Positions 44,026 to 56,058 of a DNA stretch of 64,000 bases are shown one piece after another. The notes below the pieces were generated by a model. It did not search any database and had not been told where the DNA came from. It saw nothing but the letters and a program-made list of their open reading frames with translations. A program made the translations under genes and the position numbers. Where the stretch lies: positions 27,446,022-27,510,021 of the forward strand of contig NC_092045.1 of NCBI RefSeq assembly GCF_003086295.3, written 5' to 3'. The stretch comes from Arachis hypogaea (lineage: Eukaryota; Streptophyta; Magnoliopsida; Fabales; Fabaceae). Every line of letters begins with the position of its first letter. The stretch's first letter is position 1.

Positions 44026-45465
44026 TGACGTTAGGATTTTTGCTAGTAAAGAATTTATAAAAATATTCGCATTGTAGATATAGCTTTTAAACTAACAGAA
44101 ATCCCTTCGTACAAAAGTTTTGGTTGTCACAAGTAACAAACCCCTTTAAAATTGATAACTGAGTATTTAAACCTCGGGTCGTCTTCTCAAGGAATTGCAG
44201 GGAGGTATGCTCTTATTATTAGTTATGAAGATTGTAAATCGGGGTTTTGAAGTTTGGGCGATGGGCACAGGTATATTTAAATGACAATTAAAATAAATTA
44301 ACAATAATAAAATCTCTTGGCAAGGTATAAGAACTGGAAGTCCTATCCTAGTTATCCTTATCAATTGTGATGAGAATTGGATTTTTCTCCCACTTTGTTA
44401 ACCTCTAACTATGAAGGTAAGTTAAGTGGATGAATTAATTCGAATCCTTAAGTCCCAGTCTTTCCTTGGAAAAGTTAGAGTTATTGGATCTCGAATCAGT
44501 TCTTGAAGAATTCCAATTTTCAATCAACAATGAGTTTGATAACTCAAGAGTCACTAATTAATCAACCAAAGCCAAAAGGGAAAATATCTAAATTAAATTA
44601 AAAGCATTCATGTAAATAAAGCAATCAAACTACGTTTAAACATAAATTCAAATTCAACATAAAAGAGTTCATAAATTAAATTGAGAAAATAAGTAAAGGG
44701 AATATTAAACCTGGAATTCAAAAGAAAATTGTAAGTTGGAACAATAATAAATCCTAAATCCTTTAAGAGGAATCCTAATCCTAATCCTAAGAGAGAGAAG
44801 AGAACCTCTCTCTCTCTAAAAACTACATCTAAAATAATAAAAAGTGAATTATGAGAGCATAATCTGGAGTCCCCTTCATTCCTCCACTTTGCAGCCTTTA
44901 ATCTACGTTTCCTATTTTCTGGGCTTGAAACTGGGCCGGAAATAGCCCAGGATTCGCTGTTTACGAAATCTGCCACGCTGATTTTCGCAGATGCGACGCG
45001 TCCGCATGAATGACGCGTTCGCGTCACCTATCTGTATGGCCACTATGGCAAATTATATATCAAATCGAAGCCCCAGACGTTAGCTTTCCAACACAAGTAA
45101 AACCGCGTCATTTGGATCTCTGTAGCTCATGTTATGGTTGTTTTAGTGCGAGAGGATCAGGCTAACAGCTTTGCAGTTTCTTCAACTTCTTGTATTCCTT
45201 CCACTTTTGCATGCTTCCTTTCCATCCTCTAAACCATTCTTGCCCTGTAATCACTGAAATCACTTAACACACATATCAAGGCATCTAATGTTAATAAGAG
45301 AGGATTAAATAAAAGAAAATAAAAGCCAAAGAAGCATGTTTTCAATCATAGAACAAATTCTGGGAAGGAATTGTAAAACATGCAAATCATATGAATAAAT
45401 GTATGAAAGATTGATAAAATCCACTCAATTAAGCACAAGATAAACCATAAAATAGTGGTTTATCA
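44026..45465 (-). repeat. 5' LTR of element F
   Basis: Direct repeat of 37895-39325; followed by GTCTT at 45466-45470. It contains GACGCGTCCGC / GACGCGTTCGCGTC near 44995-45030, where the other LTR (38860-38890) has several C-to-T or G-to-A changes. Confidence 0.92.
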
Positions 45466-45470
45466 GTCTT

Positions 45471-47212
45471 CCTTTAATAAAATTTGACAAAGACATCACT
45501 TGTGATGCTTGCCAAATGGGAAAACAAACAAAAGGTTCATTTAAATCAAAGGAAGACATCTCTACTAAAAGACCACTTGAATTGCTACATATTGATTTGT
45601 TTGGTCCAACAAGAACTCAAAGCTTAGGTGGTAAACATTATGGTTTGGTAATTGTGGATGACTACTCTAGGTTTGGTTGGATTTTATTTTTTGCACATAA
45701 AAATGAAGCCTTTTCGGCATTTGAAATCTTTTGAAAGAAAGTTCAAAATGAAAAAGATTTAAAGATCTCTTCTATAAGAAGTGACCATGGAACTGAATTT
45801 GAAAACCAATTATTTGAATCCTTTTGTGAGGAATTTGGAATTACTCACAACTTCTCTTGTCCAAGGACACCACAACAAAATGGTGTTGTGGAAAGAAGAA
45901 ATAGAAGCATTCAAGAAATGACAAGAGCTATGCTTTGTCAGAGCAATGTTCCAAAACTCCTTTGGGTTGAAGCGATTAACACAGCTTGTCACATTTTGAA
46001 TAGAACTATCATAAGAAAGTTTTTGAAGAAAACCCCTTATGAACTTTGGAAAGGTTACCCTCCAAACTTGGACTATTTGCACATCTTTGGATGCAAATAT
46101 TTTGTTCTTAATAATAAAAATAATTTGGAAAATTTTGATCCAAAGGCGTATGGGTATTTATTTGTATGATATTCCACGACTAGTAAAGCATATAGAGTTT
46201 ATCATCAAGATGCTAGGATAATTGAGGAGTCCATACATGTTACATTTTGTGATACTAACTTAGTTCAAAGTGTTTTGGAAGACTGTGATGCAGGGAATCA
46301 AGCTCAAAAGGAAGATGAAACTGCACAAAATCATGAAAATGAAAATTCTGGACAAGCTGAACCAGAAACTGCAGCTGCTAAAAATCCAACAAGAGACAAT
46401 TCCATTTTGTCTCATGAATCTAAAGAAAATCCTAAAATTAGTAGTTCCCTGAATCCCTTGGTGACTGAATCTGCCTCTAAGTCTACCAGACCTCATGAAT
46501 GGAGATTCTTGAAGAATTATCCTGAGGAATTTGTCATTGGGGACGTCTCTCATGGTGTTAAGACTCGATCTTCAACTAGAAAGGAAAATAAGGAATCAAA
46601 CATTGCTCTTCTCTCTCAAATGGAGCCTCAAAATGTCAAGGAAGCCCTTAATGACCCTTCTTGGGTAAAAGCAATGGAGGATGAGTTTCATGAATTTGAG
46701 AAGAACCAAGTTTGGACATTGGTTCCAAGGCCGAATGAAAAGAAAGTGACCGGCACTAAGTGGATATTTCGGAACAAGCTAGGAGAGGATGGTAGCATTG
46801 CAAGAAACAAAGCAAGGCTAGTGGCACAAGGATATGACTAAGAAGAAGGGATAGACATTGATGAATCCTTTGCCCCTGTTGTCCGAATGGAAGCCATAAG
46901 ACTTCTCTTAGTTTATGCTGCTTTTTGTGGTTTTAAGTTATATAAAATGGATGTGAAATGTGCATTCTTAAATGGTGTGATAGAGAAGTGTATATGGAGC
47001 AGCCATCCGGTTTTGAAAATAAAGAATGCCCTAACCATTTTTTCAAATTATCAAAAGCTCTCTATGGTTTAAGACAAGCTCCTAGAGCTTGGTATGAGAG
47101 ACTTAGTTCTTTTCTTTTAAAAAATGGTTTTCAAAGAGGCACCACAAACACTACTCTATTTATCAAGAATTCTAATGATTCTTTTATTCTAGTCCAAATA
47201 TATGTTGATGAC
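45471..47212 (+). pseudogene. SIRE-type Copia element E: integrase and reverse transcriptase N-terminal part
   Basis: Continues from 37894. Integrase: CDACQMGKQ zinc-binding end, then catalytic Asp in LLHIDLFGPT (near 45582), Asp in RSDHGTEFEN (near 45779) and Glu in NGVVERRNRSIQE (near 45893). A Copia linker (46260-46640) is rich in Glu/Asn/Ser. Reverse transcriptase has KWIFRNKLGEDGSIARNKAR (near 46760), FAPVVRMEAIRLLL, KMDVKCAFLNG (near 46945), KALYGLRQAPRAWYERL (near 47055) and QIYVDD at its end. Stops near 45733, 46168 and 46841 and a frameshift near 46985 inactivate it. The sequence is cut immediately after the YVDD codons by element D. Confidence 0.9.
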
Positions 47213-48754
47213 AGATGAGCGGATATTTTATACGCTTTTTGGGGGTAATTTCATATAGTTTTTAATATGTTTTAGTTAGTTTTTAGTATATTTCTATTAG
47301 TTTTTAAGAAAAATTCATATTTCTAGACTTTACTACGAGTTTGTGTATTTTTCTGTGATTTCAGGTATTTTCTGGCTGAAATTGAAAGCTGAGCAAAAAT
47401 CTAATTTAGGCTGAAAAAGGACGGCTGATGTTGTTGGATTCTGACCTCTCTGCATTAGAAATCGATTTTTTGGAGCTACAGAACTCCAATTGGTGCGCTC
47501 TCAATTGGGTTGGAAACTAGACATCCAGGGCTTTCAAGAAATATATAATAGTTCATACTTTGCACGAAGATAAATGACATAAACTGGCGTTTAACGCCAG
47601 TTTCATGTTGCATTCTGGCATTCAGGGCCAGAAACAGGTTGCAAGTTGGAGTTAAACGCCAGAAACAGGTTACAACCTGGCGTTTAACTCCAGAAACAGC
47701 CTAAGCACGTGAGAAGCTCAAGTCTCAGCCCCAGCACACACCAAGTGGGCCCCAGAAGTGGATTTCTACACCATCTATCTTAGTTTACTCATTTTTTGTA
47801 AACCTAGGTTACCAGTTTAGTATTTAAACAACTTTTAGAGACTTATTTTATATCTGATGACATTTTTTAGATCTGAAATTTGTACTTTTGATGACATGAG
47901 TCTCTAAACTCCATTGTTGGGGTTGAGGAGCTCTGCAGCATCTCGATGAATTAATGCAATTGGTTCTGTTTTCTATTCAAACACGCTTGTTCCTATCTAA
48001 GATGTTCATTCACGCTTCAATATGAAGAAGGTGATGATCCGTGACACTCATCATCATTCTCAACCCATGAACGTGTGCCTGACAACCACCTCCGTTCTAC
48101 ATTAGACTGAATGAGTATCTCTTAGATTCCTTAATCAGAATCTTCGTGGTATAAGCTAGAATCCATTGGCAGCACCCTTGAGAATCCGGAAGGTCTAAAC
48201 CTTGTTTGTGGTATTCTGAGTAGGATTCAAGGATTGGATGACTGTGATGAGCTTCAAACTCGCGAGTGTTAGGTGTAGTGACAGACGCAAAAGGATCAAT
48301 GGATCCTATTCCGACATGATCAAAAACCGACAGATGATTAGCCATGCAGTGACAGAGCATTTGGACCATTTTTACTAAGAGGATGGGAAGTAGCCATTGA
48401 CAATGGTGACGCCCTACATACAGCTTGCCATGGAAGGAGCCTTGCATGTTTGAAAGTGAGAAAGCATTATGTTACAGGGATTTAGAAGACAAAGCATCTC
48501 CAAAAGTCCAGCATATTCTCCATTACTGCATAATAAGTATTACTTAATCCATGTTCTCTTGTTCATTTGCAAATCAATTGATAACTATAATTGGTATCCT
48601 GACTAAGAATAATAAGATAACCATAGCTTGCTTCAAGCCAACAATCTCTGTGGGATTCGACCCTTACTCACGCAAGGTATTACTTGGACGACTCAGTGCA
48701 CTTGCTGGTTAGTTGTGCGGATTGCAAAAGTGTGATTGCAATTTTTGTGCATCA
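47213..48754 (+). repeat. 5' LTR of element D
   Basis: Direct repeat of 57107-58649. It contains a four-core palindrome array (centres near 47591, 47621, 47652, 47683, pitch 31 bp) and TATTTAAA at 47821-47828 as a probable TATA element. It ends GTGCATCA. Confidence 0.92.
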
Positions 48755-48759
48755 CGTTT

Positions 48760-48776
48760 TTAGCACCATTGTCGGG
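48760..48776 (+). promoter_or_regulatory. Decayed tRNA-Asp primer-binding site of D
   Basis: TAGCACCATTGTCGGGG differs from the perfect site TGGCGCCGTTGCCGGGG at four positions, all transitions (G-to-A or C-to-T), three of them in CpG contexts of the perfect site. This is as expected from deamination of methylated cytosines. Confidence 0.75.
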
Positions 48777-49838
48777 GATTGTTTGAGTTTGAACAACTGA
48801 CGGTGATTCTTGTTACTTAGATTAGGAAAAATTGTATTTTTAGTTTAGAGTCACTAGGATTGCATCTTCTATTATTCTTTTTAAAAAATTTTCAAAAATA
48901 TTATTTTTCTTTATTTGAATTTTTGTTTTTTTTATGAGTTTAGTGTCATGTTCTAAGTTTGGTTTCAATTGCATGCTTTTCTTTGTCTCTCAATTTTCGA
49001 ATTGCATGTTCTTTATTTTTTCTTGATCTTCAAATTGTTCTTGTCAATTTTTCTTGTTTGATCTTTGGTTTTTCCTGTTCTGTTTGTTTTCATGTTTTCC
49101 TTGTGCTTTTTCAAAATATCAGTTTTCAAAAATATTAATGTTTATACAATATTAAAATAAGTTAAATTTATAGCTCAATTGGCTAGAGCATTGGCTTATG
49201 TTCTTGGCAATTGGGTATCTTCTTTTTAAAAACTTTTTCAAAAATAATTTTTCTTTGATTAAATCTTGTGCCAAACTTTAAGTTGGGTTTTTCTTATTAA
49301 TCTTTCTTTAATTTTTGAAAATTTTATTGTGGTTTTCTTAAAATTTTAAGTTTGGTGTTCTTTCTTTTGTTCTTGTTGTTCTTGTGAGTCTTCAAAGTGT
49401 TCTTGAGTCTCCTTTGTGCTTTGATCTTAAAATTTTTAAGTTTGGTGTTCCTTGGTGTTTTTCCTCCAAAATTTTCGAAAACAAGGAGCATTAGATCTAA
49501 AAATTTTTAGTCTTGTGTCTTTTGTATGTTTTTCTCTTTCATCATAAAATTCAAAAATCAAAAAAATTATCCTTTCTAACTATTTTTAAGCAATTATTTC
49601 GAATTTTTTTAAGAAAAATCAGATCTTTCTCAAAAAATATCTTAACCACTTTCTCTCTCCTCACTTTTTCGAAAATCTTCATAAAATATTTTTAAATTTT
49701 TTATTTTTTATTTTTTTATTTTTTATTTTTCATTTTTTATTTTGGTTTTTATTTTATTCTATTTTATTATTTCGAAAATAATTTTTTTAATATAATAAAA
49801 TAAATAAAATAAATCCACATCATCTCCCTTTCTGCACC
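48777..49838 (+). other. T-rich leader of D with three AAGTTTGG motifs and a tRNA-half-like stretch
   Basis: Rich in TTTTCAAA and TTTTTTATTTTT tracts, like the leader of A. AAGTTTGG(T) motifs occur near 48955, 49348 and 49438. Around 49170-49200 TATAGCTCAATTGGCTAGAG continues into CATTGGCTTATG, matching the D-arm/A-box half of a tRNA. No T-arm follows. Confidence 0.55.
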
Positions 49839-52800
49839 ATGGACCTAAGTGGAAATGAACAGTCCAGAAGGACTCTCGGGTCATATGCTGACCCCACTAC
49901 TGCTTCATACGGGAGTAGTATCTGTATACCCTCCATCGGAGTCAGTAGCTTTGAGTTGAACCCTCAGCTCATTATCATGGTGCAGCAAAGTTGCTAGTAT
50001 TCTGGTCTTCCACAGGAAGAACCTACAGAGTTTCTGGCACAGTTTTTACAAATTGCTAACACAGTACATGATAAGGAAGTAGATCAGGATGTCTATAGAT
50101 TGTTACTGTTTCCATTTGTTGTAAAAGACCAAGCTAAGAGTTGGTTAAATAACCAACATAAGGACTGCATAAAGACATGGAAACAACTGTTAGAAAAATT
50201 TCTGAATCACTATTTTCCTTCAAAACGGATGACACAGCTAAGGCTGAGCATTCAAGGCTTCAAACAAGGAGATAATAAATCCCTTTATGATGCCTGGGAG
50301 AGATACAGAGAGATGCTAAGAAAATGCCCCTCTGAAATATTTTCAGAATGGGTGCAGTTAGACATCTTTTATCATGGGCTTATAGAGAAAGCTCAGATTT
50401 CTCTAGATCACTCATCTGGTGGATCTATACACATGAGAATGACAGTTGAAGAAGCTCAAGAGCTCATTGATACAATTGCTAGAAGTCAGCATCTGTACCT
50501 AAGCAGTGAACCTTCCATCAACGAAGAGGCTAAAACAGTAACTGTTGAATTCAGTCCTGCAGATCAAGCTACAGAATTCAATCAGCAATTAGATTTTCTA
50601 ACAAAACAGTTAGCCGAATTCAAGGAGAAATTGCAAGAAACAAGAATGGCTATTATGAATATGGAAGTCCAGTTGAAGCAAACAGAACAGCAATTACTAA
50701 AACAAATAATAGAAGAGTGCCAAACAGTTCAATTAAGAAGTGGAAAAATATTAAATACCTCACTTCAAGGCAGCAGGAAGCCAAGAAATGAACAAACTGC
50801 TACCCAAAATTCCTCAGAGGACAGTCAGAGCCCAGAGAGGAATAATTCTGGTGCTCAAACGCCAGAAAAAGGGTGGAAAGTTGGCGTTGAACGCCCAACC
50901 CATGCTCAGTCCTGGCGTTCAACGCCAAAAACAGGCAAGGAATTGGCGCTGAACGCCCAAAGGAAGCATAGTTCTGGCGTTCAGACGCCAGAAACAGGTA
51001 AGGAGTTGGCATCTAACGCCACTCCAGCTTCCACCCCTGGCATTCAAATGCCAGTGGGAGATCAGACATATACAAGTGCTGATAGCAACCCATCTAAAAA
51101 GGCTTCTCAACCCACATCTATAGGTAATAAACCTGTAGCAACTAAGGTTGAGGAATACAAAGCCAAAATGCCTTATCCTCAAAAACTCTACCAGGCGGAA
51201 TAGGATAAGCAATTTGCCCACTTTGCAGACTATCTCAGGACTCTTGAAATAAAGATTCCGTTTACAGAGGCACTTGAGCAAATACCCTCTTATGCTAAGT
51301 TCATGAAATAGATCTTAAGTCATAAGAAGGATTGGAGGGAAACTGAAAAAGTTTACCTCACTGAAGAATACAGTGCAGTCATTCTGAAAAACTTACCTAA
51401 GAAGCTTAAAGATCCTGGAAGCTTTACGATACCATGCACATTAGAGGGTACTTGTACCAAGCAAGCTTTATATGATCTTGGGGCAAGTATCAACCTAATA
51501 CCTGCATCTACTATCAGAAAGCTTGGTTTAACTGAAGAAGTCAAACCAACTCGGATATGTCTCCAACTTGCTGATGGCTCCATTAAATACCCATCAAGCA
51601 TGATTGAAAACATGATTGTCAAGGTTGGGCCATTTGCCTTTCCCACTGACTTTGTGTGCTGGAAATGGAGGAGCACAAGAGTGAAACTCTCATTCTAGGA
51701 AAACCTTTCCTAGCAACTGGACGAACCCTCATTGACGTCCAAAAAGGGGAAGTAACCCTGAGAGTCAATGAGGACGAGTTTAAATTGAATGCTGTCAAAG
51801 CTATGCAGCATCCAGACACCCAAAATGACTGCATGAGCATTGATATTATTGACTCTCTGGTAAAAGAGGTCAATATGACTGAGAGTCTCGAATCAGAGCT
51901 AGAGGATATCTTTAAAGATGCTCAGCCTGATCTGAAAGAACCAGAGAGAATAATAGAACCTCTAAAAATCCCTCAGGAAGAGGAGAAACCTCCCAAGCCC
52001 GAGCTCAAACCATTACCACCATCCCTGAAATATGCATTTCTGGGAGAAGGTGATACCTTTCCCGTAATCATAAGTTCTACCTTAGAGCCACAGGAAGAGA
52101 AAGCACTAATTCAAGTGCTAAGGACACACAAGACAGCTCTTGGGTGGTCCATCAGTGATCTTAAGGGCATTAGCCCAGCCAGATGCATGTACAAGATCCT
52201 ATTGGAGGGTGACGCTAAGCCAGTGGTTCAACCACAGAGGCGGCTAAATCCAGCCATAAAGGAGGTGGTGCAGAAGGAGGTCACTAAATTACTAGAGGCT
52301 GGGGTTATTTATCCTATTTCTGATAGCCCCTGGGTAAGCCCTGTCCAAGTCGTCCCTAAGAAGGGTGGTATGACAGTGGTTCATAATGAAAAAATGAATT
52401 GGTTCCTACAAGAACAGTTACAGGGTGGCGTATGTGTATTGATTATAGAAGACTCAATACAGTCACCAGAAAGGATCATTTTCCTTTACCATTCATAGAC
52501 CATATGCTAGAAAGACTGGCAGGTCATGAATACTACTGCTTCCTGGATGGATATTCAGGTTATAATCAAATTGCAGTAGATTCCTAGGATCAAGAGAAAA
52601 TAGCATTCACATGTCCATCCGGAGTATTTACATACAGAAGGATGCCATTTGGTCTGTGCAATGCACCTGCAACCTTTCAAATGTGCATGCTCTCTATTTT
52701 CTCTGATATGGTGGAAAATTTTCTGGAAGTCTTCATGGATGACTTTTCAGTATTTGGAGACTCATTCAGCTCATGTCTTGACCATCTAGCACTTGTTCTA

Positions 52801-54888
52801 AAGAGGTGCCAAGAGACTAACCTGGTTTTAAACTGGGAGAAATGTCACTTTATGGTGATTGAAGGAATTGTCCTTGGGCACAAAATTTCGAACAAGGGAA
52901 TAGAGGTGGATCAAGCTAAGGTAGAGGTAATTGAAAAATTACCACCACCTGCCAATGTTAAGGCAATCAAAAGCTTTCTAGGGCATGCAGGATTCTATAG
53001 GAGGTTTATAAAAGATTTTTCAAAAATTACCAAACCTCTGAGTAATCTGCTAGCTGCTGACACGCCATTTATGTTTGATAAGGAGTGTCTGCAGGCGTTT
53101 GAAACTCTAAAAGCTAAGCTGGTCACAGCACCCATTATCTCTGCACCAGACTGGACACTACCATTTGAACTGATGTGTGATGCCAGTGACTATGCCATTG
53201 GTGCAGTGTTGGGACAAAGGCATGACAAGCTTCTGCACGTCATTTACTATGCCAGTCGTGTTTTAAATGACGCACAGAAGAACTACACAACCACAGAAAA
53301 AGAGTTACTTGCAGTGGTTTACGCCATTGACAAGTTCAGATCTTATTTAGTAGGATCAAAAGTGATTGTGTACACTGACCATGCTGCTCTTAAATATCTA
53401 CTCACAAAGCAGGATTCAAAACCTAGACTCATCAGATGGGTGTTGCTTCTGCAAGAGTTTGATGTAGAAATAAGAGACAGAAAAGGGACAGAGAACCAAG
53501 TAGCAGATCACCTGTCCTGAATAGAACCAGTAGAAGGGGCGTCCCTCCCTCTTACTGAGATCTCTAAAAACTTTCCGGATGAGCAACTCTTTGCCATCCA
53601 GAAAGTGCCATGGTTTGCAGATATTGCAAACTACAAGGCAGCGAGATTCATACCCAAAGAGTACAATAGGCAGCAATCAAAAAAATTGATCACGGATGCA
53701 AAGTACTATCTTTGGGATGAACCATATCTCTTCAAGAGATGTGTAGACGGAGTAATTCGTAGATGTGTGCCTAAGAAAGAAGCACAAAAGATCCTCTGGC
53801 ACTGCCATGGATCACAGTATGGAGGACATTTTGGAAGTGAGCGAACAGCCACAAGAGTCCTCCAATGTGGCTTCTACTGGCCTACTCTCTATAAAGACTC
53901 CCGAGTGTTTGTACTTAATTGTGACAGTTGCCAAAGATCTGGCAATCTGCCTCACAGTTATGCCATGCCTCAACAAGGGATCTTGGAGATTGAGTTATTT
54001 GATGTATGGGGTATTGACTTCATGGGGCCTTTCTCACCATCATATTCAAACACTTATATTCTAATGGCAATGGATTATGTATCCAAATGGGTTGAGGCTA
54101 TTGCAACACCGACTAATGACACTAAGACAGTGTTGAAATTCCTCCAGAAATACATCTTCAGCAGATTTGGTATCCCTAGAGTACTAATTAGTGATGGGGG
54201 CACTCATTTCTGCAATAAATAGGTTTACTCTGCTTTGGTTCGATACGGAGTTAGCCACAGGGTAGCTACTCCATATCATCCACAGACAAATGGACAAGCA
54301 GAAGTCTCTAATAGAGAACTTAAAAGAATCCTGGAACGGACTGTGATTAACCGTAGAAGGGATTGGAAAAGAAGCTTGGATGATGCTCTGTGGGCATACA
54401 AAACAGCATTCAAGACTCCTATAGGAACTTCTCCATACCAGCTTGTGTATGGAAAAGCCTGTTACTTGCCAGTGGAACTGGAGCATAAGGCCTATTGGGC
54501 AACCAGATTCCTAAACCTTGATGCCAAGTTAGCTGGAGAAAAACGATTGCTCCAGTTAAATGAGCTAGAGGAATTCAGACTCAATGCTTTCGAAAATGCA
54601 AAAATTTACAAATAGTAAGCAAAAATATGGCATGACAAGAAGCTGTCATCCAGAGTCTTTGAGCCATGGCAGAAAGTTCTGCTATTTAATTCTAGGCTCA
54701 AATTATTCCCCGGGAAATTGAAATCTCGGTGGAGAAGTCCATATGTGATTACAAGTGTGTCACTATATGGATACATAGAGCTTCAGGATAATGATTCTAA
54801 CAAAAAGTTCATTGTTAATGGATAGAGAGTCAAACATTATCTTGAAAGCAATTTTGAGCAAGAATGCTCAAAACTGAGACTTGACTAA
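49839..54888 (+). pseudogene. gag-pol: gag-pol of element D, decayed
   Basis: ATG 49839 opens a frame about 1683 codons long. Gag: SWLNNQHKDCIKTWKQLLEK and SLYDAWERYREMLRKCPSEI (50130-50340), then a palindrome-encoded linker (50858-51055). Protease: YDLGASINLIP (near 51472) and ILGKPFLATGRTLIDV. Reverse transcriptase: [46 protein letters not shown] and catalytic [10 protein letters not shown] (near 52733). RNase [31 protein letters not shown] and [11 protein letters not shown]. Integrase: H..H..C..C finger (HCHGSQYGGHF, CDSCQRSGN), [35 protein letters not shown] and a C-terminal KVLLFNSRLKLFPGKLKSRW segment. Damage: TAG 49995, 51201, near 51309, 52585 and 54220; TGA 53518; further stops near 54613 and 54823; frameshifts near 51653 and 52390. 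The C-terminal end is TAA 54886-54888. Confidence 0.9.
50858..51055. repeat. 31-bp-pitch palindrome array inside gag of D
   Basis: Seven cores are centred near 50859, 50890, 50921, 50951, 50982, 51013 and 51043. Cores are TTGAA, TTCAA, CTGAA, TTCAGA or TCTAA rather than the TTTAA/TTAAA of the untranslated arrays. The peptide changes from copy to copy because 31 is not a multiple of three. Confidence 0.9.
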
Positions 54889-54931
54889 AGCTCAGTAATA
54901 GTCCAGCTAAAGATAATAAAGAAGCGCTTGC

Positions 54932-54945
54932 TGGGAGGCAACCCA
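54932..54945 (+). promoter_or_regulatory. TGGG-AGGCAA-CCCA hairpin after pol of D
   Basis: In the context AAGCGCTTGCTGGGAGGCAACC, 44 bases after the pol stop. Same loop as the A hairpin at 9669. Confidence 0.6.
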
Positions 54946-55089
54946 ATCATGAGTTTATTTTATTTGTAATTTTAATTTTAAAAATTAGATAATACATTTC
55001 AGTGAATGATACAGAGTTACAGAAGGCTTCAGAGGATAAAACAGCAAAAAGGAGCTCCCTGGTGCGAAAAAGCCAATAAGAGCTATTTC

Positions 55090-55360
55090 GGGCGTTGAAC
55101 GCCCAAAAGAAGCATCTACTGGGCGTTCAACGCCAATAGAGATAGCCATCTGGGCGTTAAACACCAGAAAGAAGCATCTTCTGGGTGTTTAACGCCAGAT
55201 TTACAGCGTCCTGGGCGTTCATAAAAATGTCCAATAATAAAGGAGTTCCTGGCGTTTAACGCCAGCTAGATGCTACAGCTGGCCGTTAAACGCCTAGGAG
55301 AAGCTACAGATGGGCGTTAAACGCCCAAAACATGTAGCGTTTGGGCGTTTAACGCCAGGA
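55090..55360. repeat. Palindrome array between pol and ORF2 of D
   Basis: About nine cores (GGCGTTNAACGCC type, some degenerate) centred near 55098, 55128, 55159, 55190, 55219, 55258, 55288, 55318 and 55349, mostly 30-31 bp apart. It stands in the same place as 9828-10000 in A. Confidence 0.88.
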
Positions 55361-55711
55361 TTATGGGGAGGAGGTGAATTCGTTTTTAACTCAAATTTTT
55401 TCCATTTTTTATATTTCAATTCATGATTTCTTGCATAAACATGTTACAAATTCTCAACTTTCAACTTCAAAATGCAAAAAAATTCTTAATCCTAAAAATA
55501 TTTCTTCATTCTTCTTCAATCTCTTTTCAAATCTTTTTCAAAACTCATCTATCTTTTTGAATTCTTGTCAAATCTTTTTAATTTCTTCTCAAATCTTTTT
55601 CAAACTCATCATATTATCTTTTTTAAATTCAAAGTTATCTTTTTCAAAATCTCATCATATCTTTTGAATTTTCGAAATTGCCTCTCCTTCTATTCCTCTC
55701 CTTTCCTTTCT

Positions 55712-55746
55712 TTTGCTTGAAGACAAGCAAACCTCTAAGTTTGGTG
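55712..55746 (+). promoter_or_regulatory. Internal hairpin plus AAGTTTGGTGT tract in D
   Basis: TTTGCTTG (55712-55719), loop AAGA, CAAGCAAA (55724-55731): perfect eight-pair stem, followed by CTAAGTTTGGTGTG. Compared with A (TTTGCTCG/CGAGCAAA) one pair changes from C-G to T-A. Confidence 0.65.
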
Positions 55747-55785
55747 TGTTTTTCCATGATCACTGAGCTAAAACTCATCAAGATC

Positions 55786-56058
55786 ATGGCACCTAAGGGA
55801 AAACAAACCACTTCAAGAGGTAAGAAAAAGAATATTCCAAAATCACTTTGGAATCAAGAGAAGTTCTTAACCAAAGAACATGCAGACCAGTACCACAAAA
55901 TAATGGGTCTGAGATCAGTGATCCCGGAAGTTAAATTCTATCTGAAAGAAGACAAATATCTGGAGATACAGGAGCTGAAGCGCCAGAAGCTGTCTTTTGA
56001 AGGACCAAGCACCCCACAGACCAAAGGAGCATCCACCTTCCAAAATAAAGGTTGTTGA
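55786..56058 (+). pseudogene. Truncated ORF2 of element D
   Basis: ATG 55786, about 90 codons. The basic start (MAPKGKQTTSRGKKKN) and the HADQYHKIMGLRSVIPEVKF segment align with the N-terminal third of A's ORF2 (HFYEVVALKKVIPKVPF). The conserved domain beyond about residue 70 is missing and the frame ends in unrelated Ser/Thr/Gln-rich residues, so an internal deletion is likely. Confidence 0.7.

Larger units (their letters stand above)
37895..45465 (-). mobile_element. Non-autonomous LTR retrotransposon F
   Basis: The 7.6-kb minus-strand element has LTRs 44026-45465 (5') and 37895-39325 (3'), with duplication GTCTT at 37890-37894 and 45466-45470. It has a tRNA-Asp primer site (44007-44022), one proline/tyrosine-rich ORF after it, a GGTGGG hairpin, a CGCG palindrome array, and an internal and a terminal copy of hairpin plus AAGTGTGGGGAGG tract. 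No gag, protease, RT or integrase motif was seen. The solo LTR at 20458 belongs to the same family. Confidence 0.92.

Noticed and set aside
48097..48447. Minus-strand frame in LTR D (also 57992-58342 and 60886-61086)
   Set aside because: The same LTR segment is open by chance in three LTR copies. The product lacks a known domain and lies in the transcribed LTR.
49166..49215. A functional tRNA gene
   Set aside because: Only a D-arm/A-box half is present. No anticodon stem pairing, T-arm or B box follows.
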